Origin: Mixophyes australis
Lineage: Eukaryota; Chordata; Amphibia; Anura; Limnodynastidae
Length of the DNA: 64,000 bases
Direction: 5' to 3'
NCBI GenBank assembly: GCA_036250195.1
Contig: JAVHZZ010000015.1
Span: forward strand, 1,984,001 to 2,048,000
In this document: positions 13,801 through 29,200 of the stretch, piece by piece
How positions within the stretch are numbered: the stretch's first letter is position 1
Layout: the number at the start of each line of letters is the position of its first letter
Program-made: the position numbers and the translations under genes
The notes under the pieces: model-generated
Told to the model about the DNA's origin: nothing
The model's input: the letters and a program-made list of their open reading frames with translations, nothing else
Database searches by the model: none

Positions 13801-15550
13801 ATTCATTATTCAATTCATGATTCATGATTCATGATTCAATTCATGATTCATGATTCAATTCTTGATTCATGATTTAATTAATGTTTCATGATTCGATTCA
13901 TGATTCATGATTCAATTCATGATTCATGATTCAATTCATGATTTATGATTCGATTCATAATTCATGATTCATCATTCGATTCATGATTTATGATTCATGA
14001 TTCAATTCATGATTCATCATTCGATTTATGATTCATGATTCAATTCATGATTCATGATTTATGATTCAATTCATGATTCAATTCATGATTCATGATTCAA
14101 TTCATGATTCGAGATTCATGATTCGATTCATGATTCATGATTCATGATTCGATTCATGATTCATGATTCGATTCATGATTCATGATTCATAATTTATGAT
14201 TCGATTCATGATTCATGATTTATGATTCATGATTCAATTCATGATTCATGATTCAATTCATGATTCATGATTCGATTCATGATTCATGATTCATGATTCG
14301 ATTCATGATTCATGATTCAAGATTCAATTCATGATTCATGATTCGATTCATGATTCATGATTCAATTCATGATTTATGATTTATGATTCAATGTATGATT
14401 CAATTCATGATTCATGATTCAATTCATGATTCATGATTCGATTCATGATTCAAGATTCAATTCATGATTTATGATTCATTATTTAATTCATGATTTATGA
14501 TTCAATTTATGATTAAATTCATGATTCATGATTCATGATTCGATTTATGATTCATGATTCAATTCATGATTTATTATTTATGATTCAATTTATGATTCAA
14601 TTCATGATTCATGATTCAATTCATGATTCATGATTCATGATTCGATTGATGATTCATGATTCAATTCATGATTCATGATTCATGATTCAATTCATGATTC
14701 ATGATTCATGATTCATGATTCAATTCATGATTCATGAATCAATTCATGATTCATGATTCGATTCATGATTCATGATTCATGATTCAATTCATGATTCATG
14801 ATTCGATTCATGATTCATGATTCAATTCATGATTCATGATTCATGATTCAATTCATGATTCAATTCATGATTCAATTCATGATTCATGATTCAATTCATG
14901 ATTCATGATTCGATTTATGATTCATGATTCATGATTCATGATTCAATTCATGATTCATGATTCGATTCATGATTCATGATTCAATTCATGATTCATGATT
15001 TATGATTCAATTCATGATTCAATTCATGATTCAATTCATGATTCATTTCATGATTCATGATTCATTTCATGATTCATGATTCGATTCATGATTCATGATT
15101 CATGATTCATGATTCGATTCATGATTCATGATTCATGATTCAATTCATGATTCATGATTCATGATTTGATTCATGATTCATGATTTATGATTGAATTCAT
15201 GATTCATGATTCGATTCATGATTCATAATTCATGATTCATGATTCATGATTAAATTCATGATTTATGATTTATGATTCAATTTATGATTCAATTCATGAT
15301 TCATGATTCAATTCATGATTCATGATTCATGATTTGATTCATAATTCATGATTCAATTCATGATTCATGATTCATGATTCAATTCATGATTCATGATTCA
15401 TGATTCATGATTCAATTCATGATTCATGATTCATGATTCATGATTCATGATTTTATTCATGATTCATGATTCATGATTCATGATTCAATTCATGATTCAT
15501 GATTTATGATTCAATTCATGATTCAATTGATGATTCATGATTCAATTCAT
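13801..15550 (+). repeat. Module D copy 1
   Basis: Module D is marked by AATTAATGTTTC (13,876), CATCATTCG, CGAGATTCATG (about 14,109) and TTGATGATTC near 14,645. The CGAGATTC word here and that at about 37,049 are 22,940 bp apart, as are the two AATTAATG words, so this stretch and the 36.8-kb copy are directly related. The spacing shrinks to 22,767 bp by the next landmark, so one copy has an indel of about 173 bp. Confidence 0.72.
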
Positions 15551-17060
15551 GATTCATGATTCGATTCATGATTAATGATTTATGATTCGTTTAATGATTC
15601 ATGATTCATTTCATGATTCGTGTTTCGATTCATAATTCATGATTCAATTCATGATTCATGATTCAATTCATGATTCATGTTTCGATTCATGATTCATGAT
15701 TCGATTCATGATTCATGATTCAATTCATGATTCATGATTCATAATTCATAAATCGATTCACGATTCATGATTCGATTCATGATTCATGATTCATGATTTA
15801 ATTCATGATTCATGATTCATGATTCATGATTCGATTCATGATTCATGATTCAATTCATGATTCATGATTCATAATTCATGATTCGATTCATGAGTCATGA
15901 TTCGATTCATGATTAATGATTCATGATTTAATTCATGATTCATGATTCATGAATCAATTCATGATTCATGATTCAATTCATGATTTATGATTTATGATTC
16001 AATTTATGATTCAATTCATGATTCATGATTCATGATTCGATTCATGATTCATGATTCGATTCATGATTCATGATTCAATTCATGATTTATGATTCAATTT
16101 ATGATTTAATTCATGATTCATGATTCATGATTCAATTCATGATTCATGATTCATGATTTAATTCATGATTCATGATTCGATTCATGATTCATGATTATAT
16201 ACATGATTTATGATTCGATTCATGATTCATGATTCATAATTCATGATTCGATTCATGATTTATGATTCATGATTCAATTCATGATTCATGATTGGATTCA
16301 TGATTCATGATTCAATTCATGATTCATGATTAAATGATTCAATTCATGATTCATGATTCGATTCATGATTCATGATTCATGATTCAATGCATTATTCATG
16401 ATTCAATTTATGATTCATGATTCAATTCATGATTCATGATTTATGATTCAATTTATGATTCAATTCATGATTCATGATTCAATTCATGATTCGAGATTCA
16501 TGATTCGATTCATGATTCATGATTCATTATTCGATTCATGATTAGATTCATGATTCATGATTAATGATTTATGATTCGTTTCATGATTCATGATTCATTT
16601 CATGATTCGTGTTCTGATTCATAATTCATGATTCAATTCATGATTCATGATTCAATTCATGATTCATGTTTCGATTCATGATTCATGATTCGATTCATGA
16701 TTCAATTCATGATTCATGATTCATAATTCATGATTCGATTCATGATTCATGATTCGATTCATGATTCATGATTCATGATTTAATTCATGATTTATGATTC
16801 ATGATTCATGATTCAATTCATGATTCATGATTCATAATTCATGATTCGATTCATGATTAATGATTCAATTCATGATTCATGATTCGATTCATGATTCATG
16901 ATTCAATTCATGATTTATGATTTATGATTCAATTTATGATTGAATTCATGATTCATGATTCATGATTAGATTCATGATTCATGATTCGATTCATGATTCA
17001 TGATTCAATTCATGATTTATGATTTATGATTCAATTTATGATTCATGATTCATGATTCAT
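15551..17060 (+). repeat. Module B, full copy 1
   Basis: Ordered landmarks: CGTTTAATG then TTCGTG (15,617), TGAGTCA (15,891), ATATACATG (16,197), CGTTTCATG then TTCGTG (16,606) and ATTGAATTC (16,939). It contains two related half-modules, one reading CGTTTAATG and one CGTTTCATG, about 1 kb apart. It shares with the 31.1-kb copy an additional stretch of about 52 bp containing CATAAATCGATTCACG (about 15,745), and the unusual GTTCTGATTC after TTCGT (16,606). Confidence 0.8.
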
Positions 17061-18850
17061 GATTCATTTCATGATTCATGATTCATGATTCATGATTAAA
17101 TTCATGATTCATGATTCGATTCATGATTCATGATTCATGATTCATGATTCGATTCATGATTCATGATTCAATTCATGATTCATGATTCATGATTCAATTC
17201 ATGATTCATGATTCATGATTCATGATTCAATTCATGATTCATGATTCATGATTCATGATTCAATTCATGATTCAATTCATGATTCATGATTTGATTCATG
17301 ATTCATGATTCAATTCATGTATCATGATTCATGATTCATGATTCAATTCATGATTCATGATTTAATTCATGATTTATGATTCATGATTCATTATTCAATT
17401 CATGATTCATGATTCAATTCATGATTCATGATTCGATTCATGATTCATGATTCATGATTCAAGATTCGATTCATGATTCATGATTCATGATTCAATTCAT
17501 GATTTATGATTCGATTCATGATTCTTGAGTCAATTCATGATTTATGATTTATAATTCAATTTATGATTCGATTCATGATTCATGATTCGATTCATGATTC
17601 TTGATTCAATTCATGATTTATGATTTATAATTCAATTTATGATTCGATTCATGATTCATGATTCAATTCATGATTCATGATTCATGATTCGATTCATGAT
17701 TCATGATTCAATTCATGATTCATGATTCAATTCATGATTCATGATTTATGATTCATAATTCAATTCAGGATTCATGATTCAATTCATGATTCATGATTCG
17801 ATTCATGATTCATGATTCATGATTCATGATTCAATACATGATTCATGATTCGATTCATGATTCATGATTTAATTCATGATTCATGATTCATCATTCAATT
17901 CATGATTCATGATTCATGATTCAATTCTTGATTCATTTCATGATTCATGATTCAATTCATGATTCATGATTCAATTCATAATTCATGATTCAATTCATGA
18001 TTCATGATTTGATTCATGATTCATGATTCAATTCATGAATCATGATTCATGATTCATAATTCAATTCATGATTCATGATTCAATTCATGATTCATTTCAT
18101 GATTCATTATTCAATTCATGATTCATGATTCATGATTCAATTCATGATTCATTTCATGATTCATGATTCATTTCATGATTCATGATTTAATTCATGATTT
18201 ATGATTTATGATTCAATTTATGATTCAATTCATGATTCATGATTCATGATTCAATTCATGATTCATGATTCATGATTTAATTCATGATTCATGATTCATG
18301 ATTCAATTCATGATTCATGATTCAATTCATGATTCATGATTTGATTCATGATTCATGATTCGATTCATGATTCATGATTCATGATTCATGATTCAATACA
18401 TGATTCATGATTCGATTCATGATTCATGATTTAATTCATGATTCATGATTCATCATTCAATTCATGATTCATGATTCAATTCTTGATTCATTTCATGATT
18501 CATGATTCAATTCATGATTCATGATTCAATTCATAATTCATGATTCAATTCATGATTCATGATTTGATTCATGATTCATGATTCAATTCATGAATCATGA
18601 TTCATGATTCATAATTCAATTCATGATTCATGATTCATGATTCAATTCATGATTCATTTCATGATTCATTATTCAATTCATGATTCATGATTCATGATTC
18701 AATTCATGATTAGATTCATGATTCATGATTCGATTCATGATTCATGATTCAATTAATGATTTATGATTTATGATTCAATTTATGATTCAATTCATGATTC
18801 ATGATTCATGATTCAATTCATGATTCATGATTCATGATTTAATTCATGAT
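17061..18850 (+). repeat. Inter-module segment with CATGTATC and a 555-bp duplication
   Basis: One CATGTATC word lies at 17,316 and a TGAGTCA at 17,526. A stretch marked CATGAATC...CATAATTCAATTC occurs at 18,034 and again at 18,589 (555 bp apart). The counterpart in the second large copy (33.5-34.7 kb) has four such marks, so the segment has expanded differently in the two copies. Confidence 0.65.
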
Positions 18851-19640
18851 TCATGATTCATGATTCGATTCATGATTCATGATTATATACATGATTTATG
18901 ATTCGATTCATGATTCATGATTCATAATTCATGATTCGATTCATGATTTATGATTCATGATTCAATTCATGATTCATGATTCAATTCATGATTCATGATT
19001 GGATTCATGATTCATGATTCAATTCATGATTCATGATTAAATGATTCAATTCATGATTCATGATTCGATTCATGATTCATGATTCATGATTCAATGCATT
19101 ATTCATGATTCAATTTATGATTCATGATTCAATTCATGATTCATGATTTATGATTCAATTTAAGATTCAATTCATGATTCATGATTCAATTCATGATTCG
19201 AGATTCATGATTCGATTCATGATTCATGATTCATTATTCGATTCATGATTAGATTCATGATTCATGATTAATGATTTATGATTCGTTTCATGATTCATGA
19301 TTCATTTCATGATTCGTGTTTCGATTCATAATTCATGATTCAATTCATGATTCATTATTCAATTCATGATTCATGTTTCGATCCATGATTCATGATTCGA
19401 TTCATGATTCATGATTCAATTCATGATTCATGATTCATAATTCATGATTCGATTCATGATTCATGATTCGATTCATGATTCATGATTCATGATTTAATTC
19501 ATGATTCATGATTCATGATTCATGATTCGATTCATGATTCATGATTCAATTCATGATTCATGATTCGATTCATGATTCATGATTCAATTCATGATTTATG
19601 ATTTATGATTCAATTTATGATTCATGATTCATGATTCATG
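18851..19640 (+). repeat. Module B half (ATATAC/CGTTTCATG half only)
   Basis: ATATACATG at 18,885 and TTCGTG at 19,313, 428 bp apart, exactly as in the 34,952/35,380 copy. The ATTGAATTC word that should follow at about +307 bp is missing; the sequence jumps to heptamers near 19,620. Confidence 0.7.
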
Positions 19641-22600
19641 ATTCATTTCATGATTCATGATTCATGATTCATTTCATGATTCATGATTCAAATTATGATT
19701 CATGATTCGATTCATGATTCATGATTCATGATTCGATTCATGATTCATGATTCAATTCATGATTCATGATTCATGATTCAATTCATGATTCATGATTCAT
19801 GATTCATGATTCAATTCATGATTCATGATTCATGATTCATGATTCAATTCATGATTCAATTCATGATTCATTATTCAATTCATGATTCATGATTCATGAT
19901 TCAATTCATGATTAGATTCATGATTCATGATTCGATTCATGATTCATGATTCAATTAATGATTTATGATTTATGATTCAATTTATGATTCAATTCATGAT
20001 TCATGATTCATAATTCAATTCATGATTTATGATTCATGATTCAATTCATGATTCATGATTCAATTCATGATTCATGATTGGATTCATGATTCATGATTCA
20101 ATTCATGATTCATGATTAAATGATTTAATTCATGATTCATGATTCGATTCATGATTCATGATTCATGATTCAATGCATTATTCATGATTCGATTTATGAT
20201 TCATGATTCAATTCATGATTCATGATTTATGATTCAATTTAAGATTCAATTTATGATTCATGATTCAATTCATGATTCGAGATTCATGATTCGATTCATG
20301 ATTCATGATTCATTATTCGATTCATGATTAGATTCATGATTCATGATTAATGATTTATGATTCGTTTCATGATTCATGATTCATTTCATGATTCGTGTTT
20401 CGATTCATAATTCATGATTCAATTCATGATTCATGATTCAATTCATGATTCATGTTTCGATCCATGATTCATGATTCGATTCATGATTCATGATTCAATT
20501 CATGATTCATGATTCATAATTCATGATTCGATTCATGATTCATGATTCGATTCATGATTCATGATTCATGATTTAATTCATGATTCATGATTCATGATTC
20601 ATGATTCGATTCATGATTCATGATTCAATTCATGATTCATGATTCGATTCATGATTCATGATTCAATTCATGATTTATGATTTATGATTCAATTTATGAT
20701 TGAATTCATGATTCATGATTCATGATTAGATTCATGATTCATGATTCGATTCATGATTCATGATTCAATTCATGATTTATGATTTATGATTCAATTTATG
20801 ATTCATGATTCATGATTCATGATTCATTTCATGATTCATGATTCAATTTATGATTCATGATTCATGATTCATGATTCATTTCATGATTCATGATTCATGA
20901 TTCATTTCATGATTCATGATTCAAATTATGATTCATGATTCGATTCATGATTCATGATTCATGATTCATGATTCGATTCATGATTCATGATTCAATTCAT
21001 GATTCATGATTCATGATTCAATTCATGATTCATGATTCATGATTCATGATTCAATTCATGATTCATGATTCATGATTCATGATTCAATTCATGATTCAAT
21101 TCATGATTCATGATTTGATTCATGATTCATGATTCAATTCATGTATCATGTTTCATGATTCATGATTCAATTCATGATTCATGATTCATGATTTAATTCA
21201 TGATTCATGATTCATGATTCATTATTCAATTCATGATTCATGATTCAATTCATGATTCATGATTCGATTCATGATTCATGATTCATGATTCAATATTCGA
21301 TTCATGATTCATGATTCATGATTCAATTCATGATTTATGATTCGATTCATGATTCTTGATTCAATTCATGATTTATGATTTATAATTCAATTTATGATTC
21401 GATTCATGATTCATGATTCATGATTCAATTCATGATTCATGATTCATGATTCGATTCATGATTCATGATTCAATTCATGATTCATGATTCAATTCATGAT
21501 TCATGATTTATGATTTATAATTCAATTCATGATTCATGATTCAATTCATGATTCATGATTCGATTCATGATTCATGATTCATGATTCAATACATGATTCA
21601 TGATTCGATTCATGATTCATGATTTAATTCATGATTCATGATTCATGATTCAATTCATGATTCATGATTCATGATTCAATTCTTGATTCATTTCATGATT
21701 CATGATTCAATTCATGATTCATGATTCAATTCATGATTCATGATTTGATTCATGATTCATGATTCAATTCATGAATCATGATTCATGATTCATAATTCAA
21801 TTCATGATTCATGATTCAATTCATGATTCATTTCATGATTCATTATTCAATTCATGATTCATGATTCAATTCATGATTCATTTCATGATTCCTGATTCAT
21901 TTCATGATTCATGATTTAATTCATGATTAATGATTCATGATTCAATTCATGATTCATGATTCAATTCATGATTCATGATTTAATTAATGTTTCATGATTC
22001 GATACATGATTCATGATTCAATTCATGATTCATGATTCAATTCATGATTCATGATTCGATTCATAATTCATGATTCATGATTCGATTCATGATTTATGAT
22101 TCATGATTCGATTCATGATTCATCATTCGATTTATGATTCATGATTCAATTCATGATTCATGATTTATGATTCAATTCATGATTCAATTCATGATTCATG
22201 ATTCAATTCATGATTCGAGATTCATGATTCGATTCATGATTCATGATTCATGATTCGATTCATGATTCATGATTCGATTCATGATTCATGATTCATAATT
22301 TATGATTCGATTCATGATTCATGATTTATGATTCATGATTCAATTCATGATTCATGATTCAATTCATGATTCATGATTCGATTCATGATTCATGATTCAT
22401 GATTCGATTCATGATTCATGATTCAAGATTCAATTCATGATTCATGATTCGATTCATGATTCATGATTCAATTCATGATTTATGATTTATGATTCAATTT
22501 ATGATTCAATTCATGATTCATGATTCAATTCATGATTTATGATTTGATTCATGATTCAAGATTCAATTCATGATTTATGATTCATTATTTAATTCATGAT

Positions 22601-23350
22601 TTATGATTCAATTTATGATTCAATTCATGATTTATGATTCATGATTCGATTCATGATTCATGATTCAATTCATGATTTATTATTTATGATTCAATTTATG
22701 ATTCAATTCATGATTCATGATTCAATTCATGATTCATGATTCATGATTCGATTGATGATTCATGATTCAATTCATGATTCATGATTCATGATTCAATTCA
22801 TGATTCATGATTCATGATTCATGATTCAATTCATGATTCATGATTCAATTCATGATTCATGATTCGATTCATGATTCATGATTCATGATTCATGATTCAA
22901 TTCATGATTCATGATTCAATTCATGATTCATGATTCAATTCATGATTCATGATTTATGATTCAATTTATGATTCATGATTCATGATTCATTTCATGATTC
23001 ATGATTCATGATTCATTTCATGATTCATGATTCAAATTATGATTCATGATTCGATTCATGATTCATGATTCATGATTCGATTCATGATTCATGATTCAAT
23101 TCATGATTCATGATTCATGATTCAATTCATGATTCATGATTCATAATTCATGATTCAATTCATGATTCATGATTCATGATTCAATTCATGATTCAATTCA
23201 TGATTCATTATTCAATTCATGATTCATGATTCATGGTTCAATTCATGATTAGATTCATGATTCGATTCATGATTCATGATTCAATTAATGATTTATGATT
23301 TATGATTCAATTTATGATTCAATTCATGATTCATGATTCATGATTCAATT
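19641..23350 (+). repeat. Left copy of a 3.35-kb tandem segmental duplication
   Basis: Four landmarks repeat at nearly the same spacing in the next block: TTCGTG 20,392 to 23,736 (3,344), ATTGAATTC 20,699 to 24,043 (3,344), CATGTATC 21,140 to 24,491 (3,351) and AATTAATG 21,982 to 25,347 (3,365). The unit runs B core, CATGTATC segment, module D. The rare variant TTTCGATCCATG after TTCGTG is shared by 19.38, 20.46 and 23.80 kb and links these copies. Confidence 0.8.
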
Positions 23351-26300
23351 CATGATTCATGATTCATGATTTAATTCATGATTCATGATTCATGATTCGA
23401 TTCATGATTCATGATTATATACATGATTTATGATTCGATTCATGATTCATGATTCATAATTCATGATTCGATTCATGATTTATGATTCATGATTCAATTC
23501 ATGATTCATGATTCAATTCATGATTCATGATTGGATTCATGATTCATGATTCAATTCATGATTCATGATTAAATGATTTAATTCATGATTCATGATTCGA
23601 TTCATGATTCATGATTCAATGCATTATTCATGATTCGATTTATGATTCATGATTCATTATTCGATTCATGATTAGATTCATGATTCATGATTAATGATTT
23701 ATGATTCGTTTCATGATTCATGATTCATTTCATGATTCGTGTTTCGATTCATAATTCATGATTCAATTCATGATTCATGATTCAATTCATGATTCATGTT
23801 TCGATCCATGATTCATGATTCGATTCATGATTCATGATTCAATTCATGATTCATGATTCATAATTCATGATTCGATTCATGATTCATGATTCGATTCATG
23901 ATTCATGATTCATGATTTAATTCATGATTCATGATTCATGATTCATGATTCGATTCATGATTCATGATTCAATTCATGATTCATGATTCGATTCATGATT
24001 CATGATTCAATTCATGATTTATGATTTATGATTCAATTTATGATTGAATTCATGATTCATGATTCATGATTAGATTCATGATTCATGATTCGATTCATGA
24101 TTCATGATTCAATTCATGATTTATGATTTATGATTCAATTTATGATTCATGATTCATGATTCATGATTCATTTCATGATTCATGATTCAATTTATGATTC
24201 ATGATTCATGATTCATGATTCATTTCATGATTCATGATTCATGATTCATTTCATGATTCATGATTCAAATTATGATTCATGATTCGATTCATGATTCATG
24301 ATTCATGATTCATGATTCGATTCATGATTCATGATTCAATTCATGATTCATGATTCATGATTCAATTCATGATTCATGATTCATGATTCATGATTCAATT
24401 CATGATTCATGATTCATGATTCATGATTCATGATTCAATTCATGATTCAATTCATGATTCATGATTTGATTCATGATTCATGATTCAATTCATGTATCAT
24501 GTTTCATGATTCATGATTCAATTCATGATTCATGATTCATGATTTAATTCATGATTCATGATTCATGATTCATTATTCAATTCATGATTCATGATTCAAT
24601 TCATGATTCATGATTCGATTCATGATTCATGATTCATGATTCAAGATTCGATTCATGATTCATGATTCATGATTCAATTCATGATTTATGATTCGATTCA
24701 TGATTCTTGATTCAATTCATGATTTATGATTTATAATTCAATTTATGATTCGATTCATGATTCATGATTCATGATTCAATTCATGATTCATGATTCATGA
24801 TTCGATTCATGATTCATGATTCAATTCATGATTCATGATTCAATTCATGATTCATGATTTATGATTTATAATTCAATTCATGATTCATGATTCAATTCAT
24901 GATTCATGATTCGATTCATGATTCATGATTCATGATTCATGATTCAATACATGATTCATGATTCGATTCATGATTCATGATTTAATTCATGATTCATGAT
25001 TCATGATTCAATTCATGATTCATGATTCATGATTCAATTCTTGATTCATTTCATGATTCATGATTCAATTCATGATTCATGATTCAATTCATGATTCATG
25101 ATTTGATTCATGATTCATGATTCAATTCATGAATCATGATTCATGATTCATAATTCAATTCATGATTCATGATTCATGATTCAATTCATGATTCATTTCA
25201 TGATTCATTATTCAATTCATGATTCATGATTCAATTCATGATTCATTTCATGATTCCTGATTCATTTCATGATTCATGATTTAATTCATGATTAATGATT
25301 CATGATTCAATTCATGATTCATGATTCAATTCATGATTCATGATTTAATTAATGTTTCATGATTCGATTCATGATTCATGATTCAATTCATGATTCATGA
25401 TTCAATTCATGATTCATGATTCGATTCATAATTCATGATTCATGATTCGATTCATGATTTATGATTCATGATTCGATTCATGATTCATCATTCGATTTAT
25501 GATTCATGATTCAATTCATGATTCATGATTTATGATTCAATTCATGATTTAATTCATGATTCATGATTCAATTCATGATTCGAGATTCATGATTCGATTC
25601 ATGATTCATGATTCATGATTCGATTCATGATTCATGATTCGATTCATGATTCATGATTCATAATTTATGATTCGATTCATGATTCATGATTTATGATTCA
25701 TGATTCAATTCATGATTCATGATTCAATTCATGATTCATGATTCGATTCATGATTCATGATTCATGATTCGATTCATGATTCATGATTCAAGATTCAATT
25801 CATGATTCATGATTCGATTCATGATTCATGATTCAATTCATGATTTATGATTTATGATTCAATTTATGATTCAATTCATGATTCATGATTCAATTCATGA
25901 TTTATGATTTGATACATGATTCAAGATTCAATTCATGATTTATGATTCATTATTTAATTCATGATTTATGATTCAATTTATGATTCAATTCATGATTTAT
26001 GATTCATGATTCGATTCATGATTCATGATTCAATTCATGATTTATTATTTATGATTCAATTTATGATTCAATTCATGATTCATGATTCAATTCATGATTC
26101 ATGATTCATGATTCGATTGATGATTCATGATTCAATTCATGATTCATGATTCATGATTCAATTCATGATACATGATTCATGATTCATGATTCAATTCATG
26201 ATTCATGATTCAATTCATGATTCATGATTCGATTCATGATTCATGATTCATGATTCATGATTCAATTCATGATTCATGATTCAATTCATGATTCATGATT

Positions 26301-26700
26301 CAATTCATGATTCATGATTTATGATTCAATTCATGATTCAATTCATGATTCATGATTCAATTCATGATTCATGATTCGATTTATGATTCATGATTCATGA
26401 TTCAATTCATGATTCGATTCATGATTCATGATTCAATTCATGATTAATGATTTATGATTCAATTCATGATTCAATTCATGATTCATTTCATGATTCATGA
26501 TTCATTTCATGATTCATGATTCGATTCATGATTCATGATTCATGATTCATGATTCGATTCATGATTCATGATTCATGATTCAATTCATGATTCATGATTC
26601 ATGATTTGATTCATGATTCATGATTTATGATTGAATTCATGATTCATGATTCGATTCATGATTCATAATTCATGATTCATGATTCATGATTAAATTCATG
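23351..26700 (+). repeat. Right copy of the 3.35-kb duplication
   Basis: The order and spacing match the block to its left. It begins with ATATACATG (23,417) only 319 bp before TTCGTG (23,736), against 409-440 bp in most copies, so roughly 100 bp is missing: TTTATGATTCAATTTATG and CGAGATTC words are skipped just before CATTATTCG. Module D (25,347) follows. Confidence 0.78.
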
Positions 26701-27600
26701 ATTTATGATTTATGATTCAATTTATGATTCAATTCATGATTCATGATTCAATTCATGATTCATGATTCATGATTTGATTCATGATTCATGATTCAATTCA
26801 TGATTCATGATTCAATTCATGATTCATGATTCATGATTCATGATTCAATTCATGATTCATGATTTTATTCATGATTCATGATTCATGATTCATGATTTTA
26901 TTCATGATTCATGATTCATGATTCATGATTCAATTCATGATTCATGATTTATGATTCAATTCATGATTCAATTGATGATTCATGATTCAATTCATGATTC
27001 ATGATTAAATGATTCAATTCATGATTCATGATTCGATTCATGATTCATGATTCAATGCATTATTCATGATTCAATTTATGATTCATGATTCAATTCATGA
27101 TTCATGATTTATGATTCAATTTATGATTCAATTCATGATTCATGATTCAATTCATGATTCGAGATTCATGATTCGATTCATGATTCATGATTCATTATTC
27201 GATTCATGATTAGATTCATGATTCATGATTAATGATTTATGATTCGTTTCATGATTCATGATTCATTTCATGATTCGTGTTTCGATTCATAATTCATGAT
27301 TCAATTCATGATTCATGATTCAATTCATGATTCATGTTTCGATTCATGATTCATGATTCGATTCATGATTCATGATTCAATTCATGATTCATGATTCATG
27401 ATTTAATTCATGATTCATGATTCATGATTCATGATTCATGATTCAATTCATGATTCATGATTCATAAATCATGATTCGATTCATGATTGATGATTCAATT
27501 CATGATTCATGATTCGATTCATGATTCATGATTGAATTCATGATTTATGATTTATGATTCAATTTATGATTGAATTCATGATTCATGATTCATGATTCAA
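26701..27600 (+). repeat. Module B half inserted ahead of the next full module
   Basis: TTCGTG at 27,274 and ATTGAATTC at 27,569 form a CGTTTCATG-type core without ATATACATG. It lies only 580 bp before the CGTTTAATG-type TTCGTG at 27,854, a juxtaposition seen nowhere else in the window. The ATTTTATTCATG words near 26,865 and 26,897 recur at about 27,647 and 27,687, so the core appears to have been placed inside a duplicated module D tail. Confidence 0.65.
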
Positions 27601-29200
27601 TTCATGATTCATGATTCATGATTCATGATTCAATTCATGATTCATGATTTTATTCATGATTCATGATTCATGATTCATGATTCATGATTTTATTCATGAT
27701 TCATGATTCATGATTCATGATTCAATTCATGATTCATGATTTATGATTCAATTCATGATTCAATTGATGATTCATGATTCAATTCATGATTCATGATTCG
27801 ATTCATGATTAATGATTTATGATTCGTTTAATGATTCATGATTCATTTCATGATTCGTGTTTCGATTCATAATTCATGATTCAATTCATGATTCATGATT
27901 CAATTCATGATTCATGTTTCGATTCATGATTCATGATTCGATTCATGATTCATGATTCAATTCATGATTCATGATTCATGATTTAATTCATGATTCATGA
28001 TTCATGATTTATGATTCGATTCATGATTCATGATTCAATTCATGATTCATGATTCATAATTCATGATTCGATTCATGAGTCATGATTCGATTCATGATTA
28101 ATGATTCATGATTTAATTCATGATTCATGATTCAATTCATGATTCATGATTCAATTCATGATTTATGATTTATGATTCAATTTATGATTCAATTCATGAT
28201 TCATGATTCATGATTCAATTCATGATTCATGATTCATGATTTAATTCATGATTCATGATTCATGATTCGATTCATGATTCATGATTATATACATGATTTA
28301 TGATTCGATTCATGATTCATGATTCATAATTCATGATTCGATTCATGATTTATGATTCATGATTCAATTCATGATTCATGATTCAATTCATGATTCATGA
28401 TTGGATTCATGATTCATGATTCAATTCATGATTCATGATTAAATGATTCAATTCATGATTCATGATTCGATTCATGATTCATGATTCAATGCATTATTCA
28501 TGATTCAATTTATGATTCATGATTCAATTCATGATTCATGATTTATGATTAAATTTATGATTCAATTCATGATTCATGATTCAATTCATGATTCGAGATT
28601 CATGATTCGATTCATGATTCATGATTCATTATTCGATTCATGATTAGATTCATGATTCATGATTAATGATTTATGATTCGTTTCATGATTCATGATTCAT
28701 TTCATGATTCGTGTTTCGATTCATAATTCATGATTCAATTCATGATTCATGATTCAATTCATGATTCATGTTTCGATTCATGATTCATGATTCGATTCAT
28801 GATTCATGATTCAATTCATGATTCATGATTCATAATTCATGATTCGATTCATGATTCATGATTCGATTCATGATTCATGATTCATGATTTAATTCATGAT
28901 TCATGATTCATGATTCATGATTCATGATTCAATTCATGATTCATGATTCATAAATCATGATTCGATTCATGATTGATGATTCAATTCATGATTCATGATT
29001 CGATTCATGATTCATGATTGAATTCATGATTTATGATTTATGATTCAATTTATGATTGAATTCATGATTCATGATTCATGATTAGATTCATGATTCATGA
29101 TTCGATTCATGATTCATGATTCAATTCATGATTTATGATTTATGATTCAATTTATGATTCAATTCATGATACATGATTCAATTCATGATTCATAATTCGA
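27601..29200 (+). repeat. Module B, full copy 2
   Basis: TTCGTG (TA type) 27,854, TGAGTCA 28,076, ATATACATG 28,287, TTCGTG (TC type) 28,708 and ATTGAATTC 29,055. The distance from the first landmark to TGAGTCA is 222 bp, as in the 38.4, 44.8 and 48.2-kb copies, and not 274 bp as at 15.6 and 31.1 kb. The distance to ATATACATG is 433 bp, about 100 bp shorter than in the 38.4-kb copy. Confidence 0.78.
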
